DNA of 64,000 nt from Geoanaerobacter pelophilus (lineage in GTDB: Bacteria; Desulfobacterota; Desulfuromonadia; Geobacterales; DSM-12255). The notes under the pieces are model-generated. The model was not told where the DNA came from. It did not search any database and saw only the letters and a list, made by a program, of their open reading frames with translations. How positions within the stretch are numbered: position 1 is the first letter of the stretch; each line of letters opens with the position of its first letter. The stretch covers positions 124,001 through 188,000 of the forward strand of contig NZ_JAHCVJ010000004.1 of NCBI RefSeq assembly GCF_018476885.1, read 5' to 3'. Both the position numbers and the translations under genes were made by a program. Positions 20,932 through 29,238 of the stretch are shown one piece after another.

Positions 20932-21700
20932 TTGCCCCCCTGTCCCTCAGAATCAATTCGCGCGCCAAGTCAAGATAACTTGTGGCGCCTCGGGAAGTGA
21001 TATCATAGAGAATTATCGGCTTTCCATGGCTCGGCGCCTCGGATAACCGTACATTGCGAGGAATGACCGTTTCAAAAGTCTCCCGGGGAAAATGCGTGCG
21101 AATCTCTTCGCTCACCTGACGCGAAAGATTATTCCGGGCATCAAACATGGTCAGCAGAATTCCAGCAACTGACAGCCTGGAGTTCAAACCTTTCTGGATC
21201 AGCCTGATGGTGTTCAGGATCTGGGAAAGCCCTTCCATGGCGTAAAACTCGCACTGAATCGGCACAAGAACGGAGTCGGCGGCAGTCAGGGCATTTACCG
21301 TGAGGAGATTGAGCGACGGAGGGCAGTCTATCAGCATATAATCATAAGCATCTGCCATAGTAGCCAGGGCATTCTTGAGCTTGTGCTCGCGCCCTGAGGA
21401 CGATACCAGTTCCAGCTCGGCGCCGGCAAGGTCCGGAGTAGACGGGAGGATATGCAAAGCCGGCAATTCCGTCTTCACAATAACGCTGGCCGGATCGACA
21501 TCATTGATCAGGACGTCGTAGATCGATTCGGTCAGTAATGACTTGTCGATACCGACGCCACTGCCCGCATTGCCCTGAGGATCGATGTCCACAAGCAGTG
21601 TCCGCTTCTCAGCTGCGGCAAGGGAAGCAGCGAGATTCACAGCGGTAGTGGTCTTTCCAACCCCACCCTTCTGATTGGCAATGCAGATTACAGTAGCCAT
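20924..21700 (-). CDS. parA: Chromosome partitioning ATPase ParA/Soj
   Basis: 258 residues. The deviant Walker A 'KGGVGKTTTAVNLAASLA', 'LLVDIDPQGNAGSGVG' and 'YMLIDCPPSLNLLTVNAL' identify a chromosomal ParA (Soj type, no N-terminal HTH). It forms ATP-dependent dimers on the nucleoid and moves ParB complexes. It starts the parA-parB-atp gene order and is divergent from the haem sensor across a 239-base gap. Its presence suggests the replication origin may be near, but no dnaA or oriC is seen. Confidence 0.97.
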   Translation of the reverse strand: MATVICIANQKGGVGKTTTAVNLAASLAAAEKRTLLVDIDPQGNAGSGVGIDKSLLTESIYDVLINDVDPASVIVKTELPALHILPSTPDLAGAELELVSSSGREHKLKNALATMADAYDYMLIDCPPSLNLLTVNALTAADSVLVPIQCEFYAMEGLSQILNTIRLIQKGLNSRLSVAGILLTMFDARNNLSRQVSEEIRTHFPRETFETVIPRNVRLSEAPSHGKPIILYDITSRGATSYLDLARELILRDRGANG

Positions 21701-21939
21701 TGTCCCTTGTAACTCAATGAATTAATGAGCGAATTAACCAGATTGTATGCAGAAGGAATGCACCTTACCACACTCTCCGGAATAAGAAAAGGGCGTTTTG
21801 CGCCGCGCCGACATATAGCCAAAGCAAGCGCCAGCAAGCTGCCGTTTCATTACTTTAGCCGCGCGTACCCTTGCGGTTTCTCCGGACGTCGGTATACTCA
21901 AGCTGTCAGATTGAAACAGATACGGAAGGAATCCAAGAG

Positions 21940-23154
21940 ATGCTCATGCTCCGGAACCTGAGCCTCGGCACCCGGCTAAATCTGCTGCTGATTCTGATCT
22001 TTGCGGCCCTGATCACCTTCAATGCCGTTGATGACTACTATCGTCAGCACGCCCTGATACGCCAGGACGCCGTTGACACTTCGCGCATGATGGCTCGGCA
22101 GATCATTGAAACCCGTTCGTACCTTTCATCTGTCTTGACTGACGAGCCCCGCACCAACCAAAACCTTATTCCGCAGGTTGCCTCAACCCGCATCGCTGCC
22201 TCCATCAGCAAAGGGACCAAGTACACGCTGCGTCAGACGTCGTTGCGCTACCGCAACCCCGAAAACAGGCCAGACCCTTACGAAGCTGAAATACTGAAAA
22301 AATTCAACAATAACAAAGCTACCGAGCATGTTGAAGTAACCAAGGTCAATGGTCGGGAACTGCTCCGTTACCTGGTCCCGATGGTTGCCGATCAATCCTG
22401 CCTTGAATGCCACGGCACCTATGAGTCGGCCCCGGACTATGTACAGAAACGATTCCCCAAAGGCCACTATTCTTACAATTACCAGGTTGGTGAAGTGATC
22501 GGGGCGATCTCGGTCTCCATACCCATGGCTGATCTCTATGTCACAATCGGCAAGAACCTGCAGAACGATCTCCTTTATAGCGGGGCGATCGTATTCCTGA
22601 TAGTGGTGCTTGCCGGAGCCCTGTTCAGTCGGTTTATCGTCAAACCGGTGGCACAGCTTTCCGCAACCCTGTCCACAGTGGCGCAGACCGGCGCCTTCGA
22701 CACGCAGCTCCCGGCCCACGGTGACGATGAAATATCCAGACTGATCATAACCTATAACTCCATGATCAAGGAGCTGGACAGCAAAAGCATTCAACGGAAA
22801 GAATCTGACGAGCGCTATCGCAACATGATCGAGATGGCGCGTTCCGCCATCATCACCTTTCTTAAAAACGGCAAAATCGTAATTGTAAACCGGTCTGCTG
22901 AACGCCTTTTCGCAATGCAGCGCAGCGACCTGATCGGCATGGATTTCTTCGATTTTCTCAGCAACGGCAATGCCCTCAGGCAGGATCTTGACCAGTCATT
23001 CACCGAAGAGCCGGCTTGGGAGGGATTGACCGTAACCAGAGAAATTAGGGATATCCGTGGCCACAAAAAAAATGTCGACCTCGCGATTTCTGCTTCGCAG
23101 GGCGACGGCAATCCGATATTCACTGCAATTATCCGGGAAACCGATCACGATTAA
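21940..23154 (+). CDS. Haem-binding membrane sensor (DUF3365-HAMP-PAS) without output domain
   Basis: 404 residues from the ATG at 21940, chosen because GGAAGGA lies nine bases ahead. A membrane helix (about 12-30) leads into a Tll0287-like periplasmic domain (DUF3365) with one haem motif, CLECH (154-158), then a second helix (about 203-225), HAMP (about 226-280) and a PAS domain (about 292-404) that reaches the C-terminus. No kinase, cyclase or MCP output follows, and the stop is a clean TAA without a frameshifted remainder that I can see. It may act by protein contact, perhaps with the product of the next gene, 75 bases downstream. The haem suggests redox or gas sensing. Confidence 0.85.
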   Translation: MLMLRNLSLGTRLNLLLILIFAALITFNAVDDYYRQHALIRQDAVDTSRMMARQIIETRSYLSSVLTDEPRTNQNLIPQVASTRIAASISKGTKYTLRQTSLRYRNPENRPDPYEAEILKKFNNNKATEHVEVTKVNGRELLRYLVPMVADQSCLECHGTYESAPDYVQKRFPKGHYSYNYQVGEVIGAISVSIPMADLYVTIGKNLQNDLLYSGAIVFLIVVLAGALFSRFIVKPVAQLSATLSTVAQTGAFDTQLPAHGDDEISRLIITYNSMIKELDSKSIQRKESDERYRNMIEMARSAIITFLKNGKIVIVNRSAERLFAMQRSDLIGMDFFDFLSNGNALRQDLDQSFTEEPAWEGLTVTREIRDIRGHKKNVDLAISASQGDGNPIFTAIIRETDHD

Positions 23155-23229
23155 CGGTCTCCTACCGTCTTACTGCCACTTTTCCTGCGAAAACTCTATT
23201 GCCAAGCCGGAGTCGCTCCTTTAGAATGC

Positions 23230-24432
23230 GTGGCCATGATTGATATTCTTCTGATATCCGACCAGACAAGACTGCATGATATCCTGTCTGCTACCGGCAA
23301 GCTCCCTGACGGCAAGCTGAGAGTCGCCACCAGCCTGAACCAGGGGCTGGCGGAAATAACCGACAAAGCCCCGGATATCCTGTTCCTGCAAAATCGCCTT
23401 TCAGGCCTGTCCGGATTTATCCTGGTCCGGCATGTCAAGGAAGAGACCGGTTCGGCTGCTACAAAAATCGTACTGCTGACCGATGGCATTGAGGGGAGTG
23501 AAAACTCCTCGGCCGACATTGAATTACTGACCGGGGTTTCGGACAATGAACTGTCAGATGCAATATCGGAAATCATCGGCGACCTCTTGGGGCTCACGAA
23601 AAACGCCCCGGGGTCTTTGGAGCGACACCTTCTTACCCATGTGAATCCGCAACAAGTTGCTTTGCCGGATGTCGCCGACAGCGTCTCGATTTCTGCTGCT
23701 ACCACCAAGGCCAGCAAGACGGCAACCTCCCCGAACGCCGCTTCCGGAAGCAAATCGGCCAAGACAAAAGGCGCCAATGACCCATCAGCGCCGCAGGCTA
23801 CCATTCTCAGCAGCAGTCCGCCCCCCATCCAATGGGAAAAGAAACGGCTGGCCATAGCTTTGTCAGTTGTTGCCATTGTTGCCATTATCGCCGTGGCTGC
23901 GACCCTGGTCCTGAGATCCGGCTCAGACAGCGCCAAACCAAAACAGGCCCGCAAAGCTACCACGACAAAGCCTGCCAAGCAGGTTGTGCAGACAGCGGTA
24001 ACCTCGCATGCCCGGCCCACCGTTGCCGCCACCCAGGAATTTACCGCCCCCCTGCCATCGTTCATCCCGGCAGCCGGCATTGATCGCAACTACTCCAGAG
24101 CCAATCCAGGCTGGATGCGTTACACCTCGTCCGCCAGAGAGTTCAAGATCTTCCACGAGGCCAACACCATCAAGGCCATACAGGTACTGGATCGCCAGCC
24201 AAGCGGCATCTCCCCGGCCTTTTTCTCCAAAACCATCCAGGAAATAGCCAAGACCAGGGATTACCGGCTTCAATCGCGGGAATTAAAGGGTGAATACCTG
24301 GTAAAAAAAGGTAAACTCTCGAAAACGGCGGAAGTTATCCTCTACAAAGACCGTGCAGACACCATGCTGCGGGCCTTTGTCATCCACTTCGGCACGCAGG
24401 AATCCAAAACTGAGGACAAGGGCACCAAATGA
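23230..24432 (+). CDS. Membrane protein with N-terminal pseudo-receiver domain
   Basis: 400 residues. Residues 4-120 follow the CheY fold ('IDILLISDQTRL', 'KAPDILFLQNRLSGLSGF', 'KIVLLTDG'), but the phospho-acceptor Asp is Gln54, so it should not be phosphorylated normally. A low-complexity Ala/Ser/Thr/Lys linker (about 150-200) leads to one membrane helix (207-228), another Lys/Thr/Pro-rich linker and a C-terminal periplasmic domain of about 120 residues that I do not recognise ('REFKIFHEANTIKAIQVLD'). The start is GTG 23230 or ATG 23236; neither has a strong ribosome site. It overlaps the LysM gene by four bases, so the two are probably made together. Confidence 0.78.
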   Translation: MAMIDILLISDQTRLHDILSATGKLPDGKLRVATSLNQGLAEITDKAPDILFLQNRLSGLSGFILVRHVKEETGSAATKIVLLTDGIEGSENSSADIELLTGVSDNELSDAISEIIGDLLGLTKNAPGSLERHLLTHVNPQQVALPDVADSVSISAATTKASKTATSPNAASGSKSAKTKGANDPSAPQATILSSSPPPIQWEKKRLAIALSVVAIVAIIAVAATLVLRSGSDSAKPKQARKATTTKPAKQVVQTAVTSHARPTVAATQEFTAPLPSFIPAAGIDRNYSRANPGWMRYTSSAREFKIFHEANTIKAIQVLDRQPSGISPAFFSKTIQEIAKTRDYRLQSRELKGEYLVKKGKLSKTAEVILYKDRADTMLRAFVIHFGTQESKTEDKGTK

Positions 24433-25556
24433 GCTGTAAACCTTTAAACTCAACTAAAGCAAACCTCTTGACCGCAGGAGGGAAACTGCTGGTGCCGACG
24501 CTGTTTCTCTGCGTCACCTCCTGCCTGATTGCCTCTGAACACTCCCTGGCATTTGCCGGAGGTCCCGGACCACAATTCGAGATCGACCTGAAGGAGCTCG
24601 ACAAGTTTAAAGGCACTCCGAAGCAGACCCCTGCGAAACACAGGAAAGAATCGCCTCGCAAACCTGCCGGAAAGAGTGGAGAGAACTCTCACCAAGCGAG
24701 CAGTGCGGCCACATACACAGTTAAATCGGGCGACAACCTGTTCAAGATCCTGATGCGCGACTTCGGCCTCTCCAACCGGGAGGCAGAACTGCGCATCCCG
24801 GAACTGGTGCGGATCAACAATCTCTCCAGCAGCACTAATCTGACTGTCGGCAGCAAGCTGGTCATCCCGGCCGAGCGCCAGGCCAGAGAACATCACCACC
24901 GCCACCACTCTGAGAAAAAGCAGGCTCCTCAGCAGGCACCACCCGCAACCGAAGCAGCGCCGGCAGAGACCGTTCAACCGCTGATTGTACCGGCACCGCC
25001 GGGACCGGTTGTTGCGCCGCAACCACTATTATCAGTAAAATCCATTGCCGAAGCATCGCCCTACCAGGCCCTGGACCAGTTATTGACAGCCCTCGGCGTG
25101 CAATGGGCCAAGGACAGGGTGATTGACGGCAGCATCAGCCCGCAAAATCCTGAGAGTTTCAGCATCAAGGTTGATTATTACCTGGAGCTTGCAGGCAAGC
25201 GTTACGTATTGGTTGCCTGCAGGAAAGACCCTTACGAATATACCATGTTGCGGTTGCTGGAAATGGCTGGTTACAGTGTGGTAAGGCTCGACGACCAGTC
25301 TGGATTGCCAGCGCTGGCCAATCAGCTCTTGAGCCAACTCGGCTTCGCCTTCAGCTCGGGACAGCATCGCTTCACCCTACCGAACGGCTCCGGCGAGCCG
25401 AAACTGCTGGACGGCTTCCTGGTAACCCTGAAAACACCCAATACAAAGGTCTTTATTACCGGCACCCCACTTGATGCCGTCACCATTGAAAAGCTTGAGG
25501 CATCAACGGTAGAACCCACCAAAGCTGACCCGGCACCGGCAACTCCAGAAAAATAA
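24429..25556 (+). CDS. LysM-domain envelope protein
   Basis: 375 residues. A hydrophobic N-terminal segment (about 20-43) looks like a signal peptide or anchor with a possible lipobox-like 'VTSC'. A LysM fold (about 95-148, 'YTVKSGDNLFKILMRDFG' to 'VGSKLVIPA') should bind peptidoglycan glycan. A His-rich patch (155-162) and a Pro/Ala linker follow, then an unrecognised C-terminal domain of about 150 residues ('YYLELAGKRYVLVACRKDP'). The start overlaps the pseudo-receiver gene (ATGA). The pair may link the cell wall to an internal signalling domain; the function is unknown. Confidence 0.8.
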   Translation: MSCKPLNSTKANLLTAGGKLLVPTLFLCVTSCLIASEHSLAFAGGPGPQFEIDLKELDKFKGTPKQTPAKHRKESPRKPAGKSGENSHQASSAATYTVKSGDNLFKILMRDFGLSNREAELRIPELVRINNLSSSTNLTVGSKLVIPAERQAREHHHRHHSEKKQAPQQAPPATEAAPAETVQPLIVPAPPGPVVAPQPLLSVKSIAEASPYQALDQLLTALGVQWAKDRVIDGSISPQNPESFSIKVDYYLELAGKRYVLVACRKDPYEYTMLRLLEMAGYSVVRLDDQSGLPALANQLLSQLGFAFSSGQHRFTLPNGSGEPKLLDGFLVTLKTPNTKVFITGTPLDAVTIEKLEASTVEPTKADPAPATPEK

Positions 25557-25572
25557 GAGAGCAGCGACCCAA

Positions 25573-25618
25573 CGACAAAGGGCGGTTCCTTGAGGGACCG
25601 CCCTTTGTCGTTTTATTT
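25573..25618 (+). terminator. Rho-independent terminator after the LysM gene
   Basis: A 16-bp stem with one bulged T (CGACAAAGGGCGGT.CC / GGACCGCCCTTTGTCG), small loop, then TTTTATTTAT on the + strand. Confidence 0.88.
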
Positions 25619-25690
25619 ATTCGGCAGCTTTTTGCTAATACGAGTCCGGGCTGGTGCTATTACCTCTGCATAGAAGCAAGAGAGGTCACC

Positions 25691-25810
25691 ATGCCGTATC
25701 ATTCGTTACAGGCATGGGACCAGAATTACTACCTTGTAGATTGCAACAATCAACCCATTGAATATTCGTATTCTCAAACAACCATGGGGGGAACTCTACT
25801 TAAAACGTAA
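25691..25810 (+). CDS. Possible small protein, 39 residues
   Basis: An ATG five bases after AGAGAGG opens a 39-residue frame ('MPYHSLQAWDQNYYLVDC' at the start) ending in TAA. It is rich in Tyr, Asn and Gln and lacks a signal peptide. It lies alone between a terminator and the convergent fibre-gene array. It may be a genuine small protein, the remnant of a larger gene, or chance; I do not recognise it. Confidence 0.3.
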   Translation: MPYHSLQAWDQNYYLVDCNNQPIEYSYSQTTMGGTLLKT

Positions 25811-25841
25811 TTGTCAAACTCGTTTCAGATGGCATGTCCTA

Positions 25842-26852
25842 TTATATTGGGTTTCCCGGCATTTCAATAATTTGCAAAGAACCTTGATTGAATGTGAACC
25901 CCCCTCCATTACTTAGCAACTGTAGTGAAATTGTAACTGCTCCAGCCGGCACTCCAGCCAAGATTGTACTGGTGTTAGCACTTATATTGTAGCTCCCTAC
26001 TCCCATTTGAGCCAGTCCCATTTTAGATTCAAGCTGTTGAACTCCATTTTTGGCAATACATATAAATCCACCCAACGAGTTACCGGTTGTCCCAAATCCC
26101 TGAGCAGTCACAAGCAGTATAGTATTCCCATTCTGCTTGGTAATAGTTCGTGAAACATAATTTGTCCATGTAGCTGTTGAGGATTGCGTAGAAGTTGTAT
26201 TGGACTGGGCATACCCGAAAAAAACAGAAATTCGATCAAGCGGCACTGCGCCTGCATTCAGATTGCTGGCATTCTGATAGAAACTTGCAGGTTGGGAATT
26301 AAGACTGACGGCATTAGCAGCACTACCCGCGTTTGCCGCGTAAGTCACTGACTGGGACCCGATATTGCTGGTATTGATGGCAGTGGCGGCGGCCTGATAG
26401 TAGCTTGACGGTTGGCCGTTGAGGTTTGCGGCATTCGTTGCATTTGCAACGGTACCGGTTACGTTGACACCGGGTACCGAGCCTATTACCAATACCCCGT
26501 TGTCATCAAAATACCACGACCAGGCACCGGCATCCTTGTAGATACCTGCCGCCGCGGTGCTGAACATGAACGTCCTGCCAAAGTCGGACGACCTGATGCC
26601 AAAGTAACCGTTTTTGTTGCCGCTTACCTGGAGGTTGCCGTAAGTGCCGGTTTCATTGGTAGTAATGGTACCGCGGCTGGTAACCAGGCTGGTGGCAGCA
26701 GTAGCGGTAGTGGCACTGGTAGCATTGCCGTTAAGCGGCGCGGTGACGCTCGCGGCAGTTATATTGCCGCTGACATTCAAATCACCGTTGCCGGCGTAGA
26801 CTTGCGCCACTAAAGCAAAAACAACGGCCAAAACAAATAAAGTTCTCTGCAT
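25842..26852 (-). CDS. Exported fibre-like protein, paralogue A
   Basis: 336 residues with a signal peptide ('MQRTLFVLAVVFALVAQVYA'). The shared stalk (about 21-210) starts 'GNGDLNVSGNITAASV' and contains 'YFGIRSSDFGRTFMF', 'DDNGVLVIGSVPG' and Asn/Ala/Ser-rich repeats with 'LNGQPSSYYQ' and 'LNSQPASFYQNASNLNAG', a pattern like phage tail-fibre stalks. The C-terminal 120 residues (from 'VFFGYAQ' to 'LQIIEMPG') look like a beta-rich tip that shares nothing obvious with the two neighbours. Compared with them it has a longer 'TSATTATAATS' insertion near residue 45. It is the most distal of three tandem copies. No terminator was seen after it. Confidence 0.75.
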   Translation of the reverse strand: MQRTLFVLAVVFALVAQVYAGNGDLNVSGNITAASVTAPLNGNATSATTATAATSLVTSRGTITTNETGTYGNLQVSGNKNGYFGIRSSDFGRTFMFSTAAAGIYKDAGAWSWYFDDNGVLVIGSVPGVNVTGTVANATNAANLNGQPSSYYQAAATAINTSNIGSQSVTYAANAGSAANAVSLNSQPASFYQNASNLNAGAVPLDRISVFFGYAQSNTTSTQSSTATWTNYVSRTITKQNGNTILLVTAQGFGTTGNSLGGFICIAKNGVQQLESKMGLAQMGVGSYNISANTSTILAGVPAGAVTISLQLLSNGGGFTFNQGSLQIIEMPGNPI

Positions 26853-26981
26853 TATCCCCTCTCATAATATACAAAAGTAACAGCAGTAGACATTAACAAT
26901 ACTTCTGGCCAATCAATAGCACAGTTAAGCCATTTTCTAATCATGTTAACCGGGTATACCCGTACTCATATCGAGGAACAG

Positions 26982-28055
26982 TTACTGTACAATCTCTTCA
27001 ATGGTAAATGTGCTCCTAATAGTCCCTCCTGCATCGGTATCGGTTCTGCCATTAAGATACCAAGTACCACCTGCATTGAATGCGCCCCCACGAACACTAT
27101 AAATGATCGAACCTGTTGTTGCGGGAGAGAACTCAAAGCTGAAAGGGGTGAGTTCTGTGGTTATTTGTCCAGATGTCGTGTATCCGTTAGATACGACGCC
27201 TATCAGATTATTCCCTGCAAAAACTCCGATCACAACGCCTGTGCCTCCGTACGCAGAATGTGTATTTAACACACCAGAAACACGAATAATGTCCGTTGCG
27301 TTATTCGCGCTTATTGCTTGGCTGAACAATTCAGTTCCGGCTGTAAGGGTTGGAGCAGTATCAACAGTGGAGAAATTCGAAACGTAGGTTCTTGATCCCA
27401 CAATAGAACTGTAATAACGGCGAATGACAGTGCCAGGCTGCTGACGTTGCCATGGGATGGTTCCTACTGAAAGATTACTGGCGTTCTGATAAAAGCTTCC
27501 CGGCTGGGAATTGAGCTGCCCAGCATTTGTCGCACTTGCAGCACTACCCGCGCTTGCCGCATAACTCACTGACTGAGACCCGATATTGCCGGTATTGATG
27601 GCAGTGGCGGCGGCCTGATAATAACTTGCCGGTTGGCCGTTGAGGTTTACGGCATTAGTGGCATTCGCAACAGTGCCGGTTACGTTACCACCCGGTACCG
27701 AGCCTATCACCAATACACCGTTGTCATCAAAATACCACGACCATGCACCAGAATCCTTGTAGATACCTGCCACCGCGGGGCTGAACATGAACGTCCTGCC
27801 AAAGTCGGACGACCTGATGCCAAAGTAACCGTTTTTGTTGCCGCTGATCTGAAGGTTGCCGTAAGTGCCGGTTTCATTGGTAGTGATGGTACCGCGGCTG
27901 GTAACCAGGCTGGTGGCGGTAGTGGCATTGCCGTTAAGCGGCGCTGAAACGCTCGCTGCAGTTATATTGCCGCTGACATTCAAATCACCGTTGCCCGCGT
28001 GGGCTTGGGAAACAATAAGCAACAACCCGGCTGACACCAAATTGATTCTCTTCAA
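26982..28055 (-). CDS. Exported fibre-like protein, paralogue B
   Basis: 357 residues from a TTG at 28055, seven bases after GGAGG; this gives the signal peptide 'MKRINLVSAGLLLIVSQAHA'. The stalk matches paralogues A and C closely, including 'SVPGGNVTGTVANATNA' and 'LNSQPGSFYQNASNL'. The tip (about 225-357), from 'VIRRYYSSIVGSRTYVSN' to 'STFTIEEIVQ', has a jelly-roll-like beta pattern and differs from A. Two stretches of 131 and 141 bases are identical to paralogue C at DNA level, showing recent duplication or gene conversion. Confidence 0.75.
   Translation of the reverse strand: MKRINLVSAGLLLIVSQAHAGNGDLNVSGNITAASVSAPLNGNATTATSLVTSRGTITTNETGTYGNLQISGNKNGYFGIRSSDFGRTFMFSPAVAGIYKDSGAWSWYFDDNGVLVIGSVPGGNVTGTVANATNAVNLNGQPASYYQAAATAINTGNIGSQSVSYAASAGSAASATNAGQLNSQPGSFYQNASNLSVGTIPWQRQQPGTVIRRYYSSIVGSRTYVSNFSTVDTAPTLTAGTELFSQAISANNATDIIRVSGVLNTHSAYGGTGVVIGVFAGNNLIGVVSNGYTTSGQITTELTPFSFEFSPATTGSIIYSVRGGAFNAGGTWYLNGRTDTDAGGTIRSTFTIEEIVQ
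27472..27602. repeat. 131-bp block identical to 28617-28747
   Basis: Direct repeat, exact by reading, encoding the end of the stalk just before the variable tip of paralogue B. The matching copy sits in paralogue C at an offset of 1145 bases. Paralogue A has a diverged version near 26260-26390. Confidence 0.9.
27853..27993. repeat. 141-bp block identical to 29016-29156
   Basis: Direct repeat encoding the mature N-terminus of paralogue B ('GDLNVSGNITAASVSAPLNG' onward), exact by reading. Confidence 0.9.
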
Positions 28056-28120
28056 GTTAACGCCTCCAGACAACTGCCTTAGAATTCTAAAACTACAAAG
28101 CGCAAAGATACCTTACAACC

Positions 28121-29218
28121 CTATTGCGCTATTTCTTCTACAGTCATGTATGTAGCTGCAACTCCGCCAAAAACCCTTAACCCTGCATTAGTTCCATTTA
28201 CATAAAATACTTGCCCTGCGTCCCCTCGACCAACTCGCAATGAGTATGTCACAGAGTCTGTTGAGCCGGGTGAATATTCGCCCATGATCGCGATTGGCGC
28301 TGGGAAATTACCGTCCGCTGAAACTGTGTGTGTCGCTGCGGCTATAGCGTTTGAACTACCAGACTGGAATAGTGACGATACCGTAGTTCCTGCGTTAGTT
28401 GGTTGTCCTTGAACATAGGCTCTGATTACAATTCTTGAGTTAGGCCGTTTTGCTGCATATATCACACTCAAAACCTGTGTCCCCTCAGTTATCTGTGGGA
28501 CAGTGTCGTCTCTGGGAATGGTCACATTGCATTTCACCACTGATCCAGTCGATGCACTGGCATACCCAATAACTGAACCTGCTGTAGCCACTGTTGCAGG
28601 GACTGCCCCGGCATTCAGATTACTGGCGTTCTGATAAAAGCTTCCCGGCTGGGAATTGAGCTGCCCAGCATTTGTCGCACTTGCAGCACTACCCGCGCTT
28701 GCCGCATAACTCACTGACTGAGACCCGATATTGCCGGTATTGATGGCTGTGGCAGCGGCCTGATAGTAGCTTGCCGGTTGGCCGTTGAGGTTTACGGCAT
28801 TGGTGGCCTTCGCAGCATTAGTAGCATCTGGAACAGTTCCGGTAATTCTAGCCCCCGGCACTGTTCCAGCTCCTAACACCCCGTTATCATCAAAAAACCA
28901 AGACCACGAAGCTGAATCTTTGTAAATACCGCTGTATGAAGCATTAAACATGAACGTCCTGCCAAAGTCGGACGACCGGATGCCAAAGTAACCGTTTTTG
29001 TTGCCGCTTACCTGGAGGTTGCCGTAAGTGCCGGTTTCATTGGTAGTGATGGTACCGCGGCTGGTAACCAGGCTGGTGGCGGTAGTGGCATTGCCGTTAA
29101 GCGGCGCTGAAACGCTCGCTGCAGTTATATTGCCGCTGACATTCAAATCACCGTTGACGGCGTAGGCATGGGTGGATACACATAATAGCCCCAGTAATAA
29201 CGAGAAAATCCGCTTCAT
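28121..29218 (-). CDS. Exported fibre-like protein, paralogue C
   Basis: 365 residues from the ATG at 29218 (AGGAG seven bases ahead), with signal peptide 'MKRIFSLLLGLLCVSTHAYA'. The stalk is shared with A and B except for a central segment ('NASYSGIYKDSASWSWFF' to 'GTVPDATNAAKATNAV') that diverges in DNA between identical flanks. The tip (about 220-365) ends 'YMTVEEIAQ', similar in its last residues to B but different in the body. It lies 20 bases after the YD/Bacterial-repeat gene, so it probably shares that transcript. Confidence 0.75.
   Translation of the reverse strand: MKRIFSLLLGLLCVSTHAYAVNGDLNVSGNITAASVSAPLNGNATTATSLVTSRGTITTNETGTYGNLQVSGNKNGYFGIRSSDFGRTFMFNASYSGIYKDSASWSWFFDDNGVLGAGTVPGARITGTVPDATNAAKATNAVNLNGQPASYYQAAATAINTGNIGSQSVSYAASAGSAASATNAGQLNSQPGSFYQNASNLNAGAVPATVATAGSVIGYASASTGSVVKCNVTIPRDDTVPQITEGTQVLSVIYAAKRPNSRIVIRAYVQGQPTNAGTTVSSLFQSGSSNAIAAATHTVSADGNFPAPIAIMGEYSPGSTDSVTYSLRVGRGDAGQVFYVNGTNAGLRVFGGVAATYMTVEEIAQ
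28617..28747. repeat. 131-bp block identical to 27472-27602
   Basis: The partner copy in paralogue C. It ends at the border with the unrelated tip sequence, so it could serve as a recombination site that swaps tips. Confidence 0.9.
29016..29156. repeat. 141-bp block identical to 27853-27993
   Basis: The partner copy in paralogue C; offset 1163 bases, 18 more than for the tip-proximal block, because the centre of the stalk differs in length. Confidence 0.9.
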
Positions 29219-29238
29219 TTTATGCTCCTGAAAATTGT

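Noticed and set aside
25842..29218. Fibre genes as part of a prophage
   Set aside because: Each has a Sec signal peptide and no capsid, tail, integrase or lysis gene is near, so a resident phage is not supported.
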